A DNA stretch of 64,000 nt from DYJK01 sp040755055 (GTDB lineage: Bacteria > Bacteroidota > Ignavibacteria > Ignavibacteriales > Melioribacteraceae), in the NCBI GenBank assembly GCA_040755055.1, contig JBFMBS010000023.1, positions 8,452 to 72,451 of the forward strand, read 5' to 3'. Positions 8,783 to 16,860 of this stretch are shown here, piece after piece. The first letter of the stretch is position 1, and every line of letters starts with the position of its first letter. The position numbers and the translations under genes are program-made. A model generated the notes under the pieces. It had not been told where the DNA came from and did no database searches. It worked only from the letters and a program-made list of their open reading frames with translations.

Positions 8783-9775
8783 GTGTCCGTTTCAAAAATT
8801 AATGACGTTGAAGCTGTTGAAAAACTCTCGAGTTCTGTAGCACTCATAAAAAAAGAAATTTCAAAAGTTATTATCGGGCAAGATCAAATAATCAATGATT
8901 TGATCGTAAGTTTATTATCACGCGGACATTGTTTATTAGTCGGTGTGCCGGGATTGGCAAAAACACTTCTCATAAAAACTCTTGCCGAGGTTGTGGATCT
9001 AAAATTCAGCCGTATTCAGTTTACTCCCGATCTAATGCCAGGTGATATAACCGGGACGGAAATTATTGATGAAGACCCTTCGTCCAATCAAAGAAAATTC
9101 AGATTTATTAAAGGTCCCGTTTTTGCAAATATAATTTTGGCTGATGAAATAAATCGTACACCGCCCAAAACACAAGCTGCACTGCTTGAGGCGATGCAAG
9201 AACACAAAGTTACTGCTGCCGGCGTTACGCATATTTTAGATGAACCGTTCTTTGTTCTTGCAACACAGAATCCAATCGAACAAGAAGGAACATACCCTTT
9301 ACCCGAAGCACAATTAGACCGATTTATGTTTAACCTTTGGCTTGATTATCCCAACTTTAAAGAAGAAATCGAAATTATAAAAACAACAACGGGTGATTAT
9401 AAACCCGACCTAAAAAAAATACTTAGTGCCGGAGAATTGATTCTTTTTCAAGATTTAGTGAAACGTGTCCCGGTTGCAGAAAATGTTATAGAATTTGCGG
9501 TTAACTTTGTCGGTAGAACACGCCCGACAAACGGTACATCTGAAAAATTTGTGAAAGATTGGGTTAACTGGGGTGCCGGTCCGCGTGCATCGCAATATCT
9601 TATACTTGCTGCAAAAACAAAAGCTGTAATGGAAGGAAGATTTACTCCATCGATTGATGACGTGAAGTCATTTCTTATTCCGGTACTCCGCCACAGAATA
9701 ATTCCAAATTTTTCCGCTGAAGCCGACGGAATTAACTCTGTAGAAATTATTAATAAACTTTCTCAGAAAGGGTAA
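8783..9775 (+). CDS. MoxR-family AAA+ ATPase
   Basis: 330 aa. Walker A is GVPGLAKT, Walker B is ILADEINR, and the family hallmark PKTQAALLEAMQE plus the sensor region ATQNPIEQEGTYPLPEAQLDRF are all present. MoxR ATPases act as chaperones that activate or assemble partner proteins, usually with a DUF58 and von Willebrand factor A protein encoded next door. Here the usual partners do not follow; a VOC protein and an M23 lipoprotein do, at 2-base spacing and with overlap. The GTG start at 8783 is supported by GGAG six bases upstream. Confidence 0.92.
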   Translation: MSVSKINDVEAVEKLSSSVALIKKEISKVIIGQDQIINDLIVSLLSRGHCLLVGVPGLAKTLLIKTLAEVVDLKFSRIQFTPDLMPGDITGTEIIDEDPSSNQRKFRFIKGPVFANIILADEINRTPPKTQAALLEAMQEHKVTAAGVTHILDEPFFVLATQNPIEQEGTYPLPEAQLDRFMFNLWLDYPNFKEEIEIIKTTTGDYKPDLKKILSAGELILFQDLVKRVPVAENVIEFAVNFVGRTRPTNGTSEKFVKDWVNWGAGPRASQYLILAAKTKAVMEGRFTPSIDDVKSFLIPVLRHRIIPNFSAEADGINSVEIINKLSQKG

Positions 9776-9777
9776 TT

Positions 9778-10152
9778 ATGAACCGTATCATACATTTTGA
9801 GATTGCAGCCAACAACCCCGAAAAAGTTATCGCATTTTACAAATCTGTTTTTGGCTGGAATGTTCAACAGTGGGGTAATGAAGAATACTGGCTTGCATTT
9901 ACGGGAGATAAAAGCAAGCCGGGAATTGACGGCGCATTTTTCAAACCAAAAGGTCCAATGCCGGGCAACGGTTTTGTGAATACAATTCAAGTTGAAAATT
10001 TGGATGGCTCGATCGAAAAAGTTAAAACATCCGGCGGTCAATTGGTAGTTGATAAAATGACATTACCCGGAATCGGTTTTTTATGTTATTGCAAAGATGT
10101 TGAAGGAACAATTTTCGGTATGATGCAAGAGGATCTGAATGCCGGTAAATAA
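9778..10152 (+). CDS. VOC (glyoxalase/bleomycin-resistance fold) protein
   Basis: 124 aa single-module VOC protein. It starts NRIIHFEIAANNPEKVIAFYKSVFGW, the typical beta-alpha-beta opening with a His at a metal-binding position, and ends with KDVEGTIFGMMQ, the equivalent of the DPEGN-x-GL-x-Q closing segment. Such proteins occur as dimers and catalyse or bind many different things, so the substrate is unknown. It starts 2 bases after moxR and overlaps the M23 gene by 14 bases, which suggests co-transcription. Confidence 0.8.
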   Translation: MNRIIHFEIAANNPEKVIAFYKSVFGWNVQQWGNEEYWLAFTGDKSKPGIDGAFFKPKGPMPGNGFVNTIQVENLDGSIEKVKTSGGQLVVDKMTLPGIGFLCYCKDVEGTIFGMMQEDLNAGK

Positions 10153-11389
10153 CAAAGTAATCATTCTTATCGTTGTTTTTGCTGCTTTGTTACTTTGTAG
10201 CTGTGCAAAAAAAGAAACTCCCCAAATAGTACAAAAACCAGTCCCCAATTCATTCGGTTTATATGTCGATTCTCTTATCGAAGTCCACGGAACCATTAAC
10301 AAAGGGGAAACACTTGGTGATATATTAATTCCGCATGGTTTAACCGACAGCGATATTCATACTTTATCACAAAAAGCCAAAGAAATTTTTCCGGTTAGAA
10401 ATTTGAAAGCCGGTAGCGAATATTATCTTTATGCAAAGTGGGATACGGTCGAAACGGTAAAATATTTTGTTTATGTAAAAGATCCCGTTGAATATGTAGT
10501 ATTCACTCTCAACGATTCGATAAATATTTACCAAGGTAAGAAGGATGTAGTAATTAAAGAACGGACAGTAGCAAAAGCTATAAAAAATTCATTATGGCAG
10601 ACTCTTGAATCAAACAATATCGATCCGGAAGTTGCTGTTAAATTGTCCGAAATCTATGCATGGCAGATAGATTTCTTTAGGATTCAAGCGGCTGATTCTT
10701 TTAAAGTTGTTTACGAAGAATTGTACGTTGATAATCAACCAACCGGGGTAGGGAAAATTTTAACTGCAGCTTTTCATCATGGAGACGAAGATTTCTATGC
10801 GTTCAGGTTCGAAAATGGAGACAACTATGGTTATTACGATGAAAAAGGTTTGAGTTTGCGTAAAGCATTTTTGAAAGCGCCTCTAAAGTTCAGCAGAATT
10901 TCATCAAGATACTCGATGAGAAGATTTCATCCGATACTTGGCAGAGTGAAATCTCACCTGGGTACCGACTATGCAGCTCCGTACGGAACTCCGATCATGA
11001 GTGTTGGTGATGGCATTGTAACTGATGCCAGCTATACGAGGGGTAATGGTAATTATGTTAAGGTAAGGCATAATTCGACTTACACTACCCAGTATTTGCA
11101 CATGTCCAAGTTTGCTAAAGGGATTAGACGTGGAGTATCTGTTAAGCAAGGACAAATTATTGGTTATGTTGGCAGCACGGGACTTGCTACCGGTCCACAT
11201 GTATGTTTCCGCTTTTGGAAGAATAATAAACAGGTTGATCCGCTTCGTGAAAAAATACCAAACTCACAGCCGATAGATAGCAAATTGAAAGCTGAATTTG
11301 ATCTCGTAAAAACCTCTCTCGAAGAAAAATTACGAAAGAACGGAAACGAAGTGATCACATCAAACCAAAATTCCGGTACGGTGAATTAA
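10139..11389 (+). CDS. M23-family murein endopeptidase lipoprotein
   Basis: 416 aa. Lipoprotein-like N terminus (LLLCSC, Cys20 or Cys22), a LysM-like/OapA-type middle region (INKGETLGDILIPHGL), and a C-terminal LytM domain. The zinc-site motif HLGTDYAAPYGTP supplies His and Asp. The usual final HxH reads HVC (GPHVCFRFW), so the second metal-ligand His is Cys; this variant is, from memory, common in Bacteroidota relatives. The expected role is cutting peptidoglycan cross-links or activating division amidases at the cell envelope. It overlaps the VOC gene by 14 bases. Confidence 0.88.
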   Translation: MPVNNKVIILIVVFAALLLCSCAKKETPQIVQKPVPNSFGLYVDSLIEVHGTINKGETLGDILIPHGLTDSDIHTLSQKAKEIFPVRNLKAGSEYYLYAKWDTVETVKYFVYVKDPVEYVVFTLNDSINIYQGKKDVVIKERTVAKAIKNSLWQTLESNNIDPEVAVKLSEIYAWQIDFFRIQAADSFKVVYEELYVDNQPTGVGKILTAAFHHGDEDFYAFRFENGDNYGYYDEKGLSLRKAFLKAPLKFSRISSRYSMRRFHPILGRVKSHLGTDYAAPYGTPIMSVGDGIVTDASYTRGNGNYVKVRHNSTYTTQYLHMSKFAKGIRRGVSVKQGQIIGYVGSTGLATGPHVCFRFWKNNKQVDPLREKIPNSQPIDSKLKAEFDLVKTSLEEKLRKNGNEVITSNQNSGTVN

Positions 11390-11407
11390 TCAATTGCAAT
11401 ATATAAG

Positions 11408-11493
11408 AGCACACAGATTCAACTGATTAAACGGATCTGAACTGATCTTTTAAAATCTGTTTTTATCTGTTTCATTTGTCCAATCAGTGTGCT
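11408..11493. repeat. 86-bp imperfect inverted-repeat element
   Basis: AGCACACAGATT (11408-11419) and AATCAGTGTGCT (11482-11493) are inverted copies with one mismatch, and they enclose T/A-rich sequence with several ATCTG words. It lies between the convergent ends of the M23 and 2-oxoglutarate dehydrogenase genes. It looks like a small non-coding dispersed element (MITE- or REP-like), and it could also fold as a terminator for both genes. No second copy was noticed in this window. Confidence 0.5.
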
Positions 11494-11512
11494 ATTTCAT
11501 TTTAATCAATTA

Positions 11513-14500
11513 TTATTGAAAAGCTTTTTTGATTAGTTCTTCTTGTGAAATTACAAACAGTTTTGATGAACCGCTAGCCGGACTTGGGCTTTCGGGTCTT
11601 CCAACATATTCAAGTTTTTGTTTACCGGTTTTCAATTCATTCAGCTTCGGGAATAGGAAATTCCATGCACCCATGTTTTTTGGTTCTTCCTGAACCCAAA
11701 TTAAAGATTTTAAATTTTTGTACCCATCGAAATATTTTTTCAGTAGTTCACCTTTGAAAGGATAATATTGTTCAATCCTGATTATCGCCGCATCTTTAAT
11801 ATTATGTATTTCTCTATGATTATGCAGTTCGTAATAAATTTTACCGCTTGTTAAAATTACTTTTTGTATATCATTTTTATTTTTTATTGTTTCATCATCT
11901 AGGATTTCTCTGAAAGATTGTTCGGTAAAATCTTTTATTGGAGATCTGGCAGCCGGTAAACGGAGTAAACTTTTAGGCGTAAAAATTACTAAAGGTTTTT
12001 CATCGTATTGAATAGCTTGTCGTCTTAATAGATGAAAGTACTGTGCCGGTGTTGTTGGGTTGCATACGTACATATTTTCTTCTGCGCAAAGGATCAAAAA
12101 TCTTTCGATTCTTGCGCTGCTGTGTTCGGGACCTTGACCCTCTTGTCCATGGGGTAGAAGTAAAACAAGCCCATTAGGTAATTGCCATTTTGTTTTAGAT
12201 GCAGTAACAAAATTATCGATTATAACCTGAGCACTGTTGGCAAAGTCGCCGAATTGTGCTTCCCAGAGAACTAGAGCAAGCGGATCGGCAATGCTGTATC
12301 CAAATTCAAAACCAAGAACAGCTGCTTCGGAAAGTAAACTATCCAATGCTTCAATCTTTGCCTGGTTTTCCGAAATAAAATTGTGTGGGAGAATTTCTGT
12401 CTCATCATTCATATCGGTGAAGATTAAATGGCGTTGTGAAAACGTTCCTCTTGCACTATCTTGTCCGCTTAAACGTACCGGTCTTCCCTCAAGAAGGAGA
12501 GAACCGAATGCAAGTGCTTCTGCAAAAGCCCAGTCTATTCTTGCGTTCCCGGTCAGAAATTCCTTTCTCTTCGAAATATGCTTCTGAAGTTTTGAGTTCA
12601 AAGTAAAGTTATCGGGGAAGCATGTAATGCCTTTAACAATACTAGAGAGTTTTTCAAAAGTAACTTTTGAATCGAGATTTTTTTTAGATTGTTCATAAAA
12701 TTCTGTTGTGTATGCAAGCGGAAGATCGGGTTTGAATTTATCAGCTTTCTTCTTAGTGTTTTTCAACGCACTATCTAACCTTGTATAAATTTCATTATCG
12801 AGTTTATCAATTTCAACCCCGGTCAGAACTTTTGATCTCATTAGTCGATCTTGATAAATCTGCTTTACGGAAGGACGTGTTTTAATTTTTTTATACATCA
12901 ACGGCTGGGTATAAACCGGATCATCACCTTCATTATGTCCGTGCCGGCGATAGCCGATAAGATCGATGACTACATCTTTCTTAAATTTTTGTCGGTACTG
13001 GTATGCAAGCTGGGTTACCCAAACAGATGCTTCTGGGTCATCACCGTTAACATGGAAGATAGGAGCTTGAACCATTTTAGCAACATCGGTAGCATAAGGC
13101 GAAGAACGGGCATCTTCCGGATTGGTAGTGAAACCTATTTGGTTATTAACAATAATATGTATTGTACCGCCGGTGCTATATCCTTTGAGTTGTGAGAGGT
13201 TCAATGTCTCGGCAACTATACCTTGTCCGGCAAAAGCCGCATCTCCATGAATCAAAACCGGCAAGTATTTATCTTTCTCCGTATCCATGTTCCTGGTTTG
13301 TTTGGCACGTGCAATACCCTCAACAACCGGGTTAACCCATTCCAGATGACTCGGATTAGATGCAACAGAAACTTTTATTTCTTTTCCGCCTTGTGTTTTG
13401 AAATTACCCGAAGCGCCAAGATGGTACTTTACATCACCCGTTCCTTGTGGTGAATCGGGATCGATATCTTCTTCAAATTCTGAAAATATTTTTTCGTAAC
13501 TCTTACCAATAATATTTGAAAGCACATTTAACCTACCTCTATGTGCCATTCCAAGTAATATTTCTTTTACATTTCCTTCTGCGGCTTGACTTAAAAGTTG
13601 ATCTAAAACTGGAATGAGAGTTTCAGAACCTTCGAGGGAAAATCTTTTATGCCCTACAAATCTTGAATGAAGAAAATGTTCAAATGCTTCGGCAACAACA
13701 AGCATGTTCATAATTTGTTTTTTCTGATCAACGGAAAATCCGGGTTTGTTACGAATCGGTTCCATCTTTTGCTGAAGCCAAAGTTTTTCTTCAGGATTTT
13801 GAATGTGCATATATTCAACACCGATTTTTTCACAATAAGTTTCATGCAGCAAGTCCAAAATTTCACGTAATGTACCGGTCTGCATTCCTTGTAAGTTACC
13901 GGTAATGAATAACCGGTCGTAATCCCATATAGTAAAGCCGTGATTTGCCGGATCCAATTCTTGATTATATGTCTTTGGTGGATTGAGTGGGTTTAAATCT
14001 GCAATTAAATGTCCGCGCACCCTGAACATGTTAATCAATAAAACGATTCGAGCTTGCTTTTCAATTTCTTCTATGCTTTCAATTTTCGCAAAGCGTTTAG
14101 ATAGAGTATCAAGATCCCAGCCGACGGCTTTTTGAGAAATCTGTAAATCGTCGAAGATGGAATCGTAAAAATTTTTTTCTCCGAGCAGAAGTTTATCAAC
14201 ATAAGCTAAAAATTCCCCGGACTCAGCACCTTGGATAATTCTGTGATCATAGGTGCTAGTTATATTCATAACTTTGCCGATACCGAAAGATGCAAGTGCA
14301 GATTCGTGCATAGCTTTGAATTCTGCCGGGTAATCGATTGATCCGACTGCGATAATGCATCCTTGTCCGTTCATTAAACGCGGCGTAGAAGAGACCGTGC
14401 CTAATCCGCCCGGGTTTGTGAGTGTTATAGTTGTACCTTGAAAATCGGAAGGTTCAAGTTTCCCGCTTCTCGATTTTTCTATTAACAAATTATATGCATC

Positions 14501-15142
14501 AAAAAATTCTTTGAAGTTCATTAGATCTGCGCGCTTGATATTTGGAACAATCAAAGAACGAGACCCGTCTTTCCTCTCAATATCAACCGCTATGCCTAAA
14601 TTTACATAAGGTTTTTTGACCAGACTTGGTTTACTATTCACAATACCAAATGAATTGTTGATGTTGGAGAAGTTCTTTACTGCTTTAACTATTGCAAAAG
14701 CAACAATATGAGTAAATGAAATTTTTCCACTACCGGTTCTTTTAAAATGCTGGTTGATAATTCTTCTATTTTCTTCAAGCAGTTTTACGGAAATTGTTCG
14801 TAACGAGGTAGCAGTCGGTATAGTAAGACTGGTAGTCATGTTCTCAATAATTTTAGCACCTACGCCGGTTATTGGAATTACTTCATCGTAAGATGAAATA
14901 TCAAATGTATTCGATAAGACTATTTTTTTATCGTTACTTTTAAAAGTAGATGATTTATCGGTCTCAGCTTTTTTTGTACCGCTGTTTTTAGATGTTAAAT
15001 TATCGAAATAGTTTTTCCAGTAATCAGATACTGAATTTCTGTCTTCGAAATATTTGTCGAGAAGGTCTGAGACGAAACCAAAGTTGTATCCAAAATGATT
15101 GAATAGCTCTTTGTGGTACTTATTAATCGTTTTATTTTCCAT
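11513..15142 (-). CDS. kgd: KGD-type multifunctional 2-oxoglutarate dehydrogenase (E2 catalytic domain fused to E1)
   Basis: 1209 aa. Residues 1-50 are the E1-type N-terminal peptide (FGYNFGFVSDLLDKYFED). Residues of about 85-320 form a succinyltransferase (E2) catalytic domain containing TYDHRIIQGAESG, without a lipoyl domain. Residues of about 340-1209 form the thiamine-diphosphate E1 (MAHRGRLNVLSNI, HGDAAFAGQG, NNQIGFTT). This is the architecture of mycobacterial KGD and corynebacterial OdhA, which work with a separate lipoylated E2p and Lpd. It converts 2-oxoglutarate to succinyl-CoA, or to succinic semialdehyde when uncoupled, in the TCA cycle. Single minus-strand gene; a TAnnTTTG element lies 55-62 bases upstream. 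Confidence 0.93.
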   Translation of the reverse strand: MENKTINKYHKELFNHFGYNFGFVSDLLDKYFEDRNSVSDYWKNYFDNLTSKNSGTKKAETDKSSTFKSNDKKIVLSNTFDISSYDEVIPITGVGAKIIENMTTSLTIPTATSLRTISVKLLEENRRIINQHFKRTGSGKISFTHIVAFAIVKAVKNFSNINNSFGIVNSKPSLVKKPYVNLGIAVDIERKDGSRSLIVPNIKRADLMNFKEFFDAYNLLIEKSRSGKLEPSDFQGTTITLTNPGGLGTVSSTPRLMNGQGCIIAVGSIDYPAEFKAMHESALASFGIGKVMNITSTYDHRIIQGAESGEFLAYVDKLLLGEKNFYDSIFDDLQISQKAVGWDLDTLSKRFAKIESIEEIEKQARIVLLINMFRVRGHLIADLNPLNPPKTYNQELDPANHGFTIWDYDRLFITGNLQGMQTGTLREILDLLHETYCEKIGVEYMHIQNPEEKLWLQQKMEPIRNKPGFSVDQKKQIMNMLVVAEAFEHFLHSRFVGHKRFSLEGSETLIPVLDQLLSQAAEGNVKEILLGMAHRGRLNVLSNIIGKSYEKIFSEFEEDIDPDSPQGTGDVKYHLGASGNFKTQGGKEIKVSVASNPSHLEWVNPVVEGIARAKQTRNMDTEKDKYLPVLIHGDAAFAGQGIVAETLNLSQLKGYSTGGTIHIIVNNQIGFTTNPEDARSSPYATDVAKMVQAPIFHVNGDDPEASVWVTQLAYQYRQKFKKDVVIDLIGYRRHGHNEGDDPVYTQPLMYKKIKTRPSVKQIYQDRLMRSKVLTGVEIDKLDNEIYTRLDSALKNTKKKADKFKPDLPLAYTTEFYEQSKKNLDSKVTFEKLSSIVKGITCFPDNFTLNSKLQKHISKRKEFLTGNARIDWAFAEALAFGSLLLEGRPVRLSGQDSARGTFSQRHLIFTDMNDETEILPHNFISENQAKIEALDSLLSEAAVLGFEFGYSIADPLALVLWEAQFGDFANSAQVIIDNFVTASKTKWQLPNGLVLLLPHGQEGQGPEHSSARIERFLILCAEENMYVCNPTTPAQYFHLLRRQAIQYDEKPLVIFTPKSLLRLPAARSPIKDFTEQSFREILDDETIKNKNDIQKVILTSGKIYYELHNHREIHNIKDAAIIRIEQYYPFKGELLKKYFDGYKNLKSLIWVQEEPKNMGAWNFLFPKLNELKTGKQKLEYVGRPESPSPASGSSKLFVISQEELIKKAFQ

Positions 15143-15370
15143 TCATTCATACTTTCTTTGCTATGTTAACATTAAAATAGGATAAAATGTTCTATACAAA
15201 ATTATCAACTTGACAGTAAAAATAAAAAACCAACTTGTAGTGTAGTGCAAACAATAATTTTGATTATAGGGAATAATAATGGTATCTACCATCGTTGATG
15301 GATGATGTTAAAACTTGTAGCGTAAATAATGGGTGACTGAAGATCCAAGCATGAACAAATTATGCATGAA

Positions 15371-15388
15371 TATGAATAATTATGCAAA
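15371..15388. promoter_or_regulatory. ARG-box-like operator upstream of the LysW operon
   Basis: TATGAATAATTATGCAAA matches the ArgR/AhrC consensus WNTGAATWWWWATTCANW with one core mismatch (ATGCA for ATTCA). A second, weaker dyad (TATGCATGAATA, 15361-15372) abuts it, as in tandem ARG boxes. It lies about 60 bases upstream of the proposed -7 element, a position more usual for an activator or for looping than for simple repression. No argR gene is in the window. Confidence 0.45.
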
Positions 15389-15424
15389 ATAGGAAAATGA
15401 TTCGGCTTAATTTTGCAAACTTAA

Positions 15425-15455
15425 TTGCAAACGCATTATAATTTATTTATTTTCG
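15425..15455 (+). promoter_or_regulatory. Putative promoter of the lysW operon
   Basis: TTG at 15425-15427, a spacer of 20 bases, then TAttTTCG at 15448-15455 followed by CAC. This is one mismatch from the Bacteroidota TAnnTTTG -7 element. The start codon of lysW lies 30 bases beyond, behind a GGAG site. Confidence 0.5.
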
Positions 15456-15485
15456 CACAAAAAATTATTTAATGATGGAGAATAA

Positions 15486-15653
15486 ATGAAAGCTGAATGC
15501 CCCGTATGCGGTGCATCGATAGATCTTCAGGAAGGGACTGTAACCGGAGAATTATTGGAATGTCCCGATTGCGGAACAGAGTTAGAAGTTACCTCACTTG
15601 AACCGCCGACATTGTCCGAAGCTCCTCAAGAAGAAGAAGACTGGGGACAATAA
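15486..15653 (+). CDS. lysW: LysW-type amino-group carrier protein with C-terminal Gln
   Basis: 55 aa, too small for most gene callers' default length. Two CxxC pairs (Cys5/Cys8 in CPVCG, Cys26/Cys29 in CPDCG) make the zinc ribbon, and an acidic tail ends EEEDWGQ. In LysW/ArgW the strictly conserved tail is EDWGE, and the terminal Glu gamma-carboxylate carries the alpha-amino group of alpha-aminoadipate or glutamate. Here the last codon is CAA (Gln), followed directly by TAA; the reading was checked codon by codon. The gene heads an operon with LysX-, LysY-, LysZ- and LysJ-like enzymes, so the identity is firm despite the change. GGAG lies just upstream of ATG 15486. Confidence 0.92.
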   Translation: MKAECPVCGASIDLQEGTVTGELLECPDCGTELEVTSLEPPTLSEAPQEEEDWGQ

Positions 15654-15654
15654 A

Positions 15655-16812
15655 TTGGTTTGGGTATTAGATTCAACTTTACGAGAAGGGGAACAGACAC
15701 CGGGCGTATATTTTGATAAACACATTAAACTCGCTATTGCAAATCTTCTAAATGATGTTGGTGTTGATATTATTGAAGCCGGGCACCCAATGGTTACTCC
15801 CGAAATTCATTCAGCAGTAAAATCTATTGCGCAGAAGGATTTCAAATCGATTGTAGGAGCTCACTCGCGTTCTCTGAAATCCGATGTCGATTTGGCATTG
15901 GAATGCGGAGTAGGATTCCTCGGAATTTTCTATTGTGTTTCGGAAGAAAGATTAAACACAGTATTTAAGAAGGATCTCGATGCTGCTATTCAACAGATAA
16001 CCGATGTAATTAAGTACGCAAAATCGCAAAACTCGAAGTTGCTTGTTCGATATACTCCCGAAGATACAGTTCGTTCACAATTTGAAAATGTTGTTAAAGC
16101 AGCTGTAGCAGCAGTAGAAGCCGGGGCAGATATTATAAGCGTTGCAGATACCACCGGTTATATGGTTACCGGGACACAACGTAATATGTATGACTATATT
16201 TCGCGTCTTAAATCTGAATTTGATAAACGAAACTTAAATCCCAAAATTGCAGTTCATTGTCATAATGATAGGGGGTTAGCACTAGCAAACGCACTCGATG
16301 CATACCGCGGAGGTGCTGAAATTATCGATGCAACTGTACTTGGTCTAGGTGAAAGAGCCGGAATTGTTGACTTAGCTGAATTGCTTGTTGTGCTTACTGT
16401 TGATTATGGAATTCAAAAATGGAATTTGCAGAAACTAACCGAACTTTATGAGTTAGTAAGTAAACATTCAGGAATACCGATCCCGGCAAATTACCCGGTT
16501 ACCGGCAAGAATGCTTTTACACATTGTGCCGGTGTGCATACCCATGCGGCATCAATTAACCCGATGCACTACGAAAGCTTAAATCCTGAAATCCTTGGAC
16601 GCGAGAGAAGTTTTGCACTCGATCATATGTCGGGAATTGCATCATTACGTTACGCTTTGAAGATGATTCATGAAGAGGATTTAGATGAAGATATACAGCA
16701 AGATGTCTTGAGGGAAGTTAAAGCTGTCGGTCAACGCGGTAGAACTGTAGATCTTGCCGAACTTAAACATATCGTTGATGCTGTGAAGCATCACCAGACA
16801 TACACTAAGTGA
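15655..16812 (+). CDS. Homocitrate-synthase-family (HMGL/IPMS-like) enzyme of the LysW operon
   Basis: 385 aa. The N terminus LDSTLREGEQTPGV is the metal-binding opening of the homocitrate/isopropylmalate/citramalate synthase TIM barrel; VHCHNDRGLALANA supplies the HxH metal ligands and GLGERAG follows. Acetyl-CoA plus 2-oxoglutarate to homocitrate is the reaction expected in the aminoadipate lysine pathway, which fits the LysW neighbours. The frame is open from 15598 inside lysW, but TTG 15655 is one base after the lysW stop, has GGGGA eight bases upstream and gives the family N terminus, so it is chosen. About 385 aa without the long regulatory C-terminal domain of LeuA supports homocitrate synthase over isopropylmalate synthase. 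Confidence 0.82.
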   Translation: MVWVLDSTLREGEQTPGVYFDKHIKLAIANLLNDVGVDIIEAGHPMVTPEIHSAVKSIAQKDFKSIVGAHSRSLKSDVDLALECGVGFLGIFYCVSEERLNTVFKKDLDAAIQQITDVIKYAKSQNSKLLVRYTPEDTVRSQFENVVKAAVAAVEAGADIISVADTTGYMVTGTQRNMYDYISRLKSEFDKRNLNPKIAVHCHNDRGLALANALDAYRGGAEIIDATVLGLGERAGIVDLAELLVVLTVDYGIQKWNLQKLTELYELVSKHSGIPIPANYPVTGKNAFTHCAGVHTHAASINPMHYESLNPEILGRERSFALDHMSGIASLRYALKMIHEEDLDEDIQQDVLREVKAVGQRGRTVDLAELKHIVDAVKHHQTYTK

Positions 16813-16831
16813 GTTTTACTCACTGTCTTTT
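16808..16831 (+). terminator. Hairpin with T-run between the synthase gene and lysX
   Basis: AGTGAGT (16808-16814) and ACTCACT (16818-16824) form a 7-bp stem with a TTT loop, followed by CTTTTT. The stem overlaps the stop codon of the upstream gene. It could be a partial terminator lowering expression of the downstream lysX group, or a processing or stabilising hairpin. Confidence 0.35.
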
Positions 16832-16860
16832 TAAATATTAAATCACCGGAGAATTATAAA

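Larger units (their letters stand above)
15143..15485. other. Divergent intergenic region between kgd and lysW
   Basis: 343 bases holding regulatory sequence for both directions: a minus-strand -7 candidate for kgd at 15197-15204 (TAatTTTG read on the minus strand), an ARG-box-like palindrome at 15371-15388, and a plus-strand promoter candidate ending at 15455. No open frame or RNA gene was recognised. Confidence 0.6.

Noticed and set aside
12237..12587. Plus-strand frames inside kgd and similar frames opposite other large genes
   Set aside because: They are antisense shadows of well-supported coding sequence, with no family motifs.
15598..15654. Longer start of the homocitrate-synthase-like gene inside lysW
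   Set aside because: The extra residues are an out-of-frame reading of the conserved LysW tail; TTG 15655 has a Shine-Dalgarno site and gives the family N terminus.
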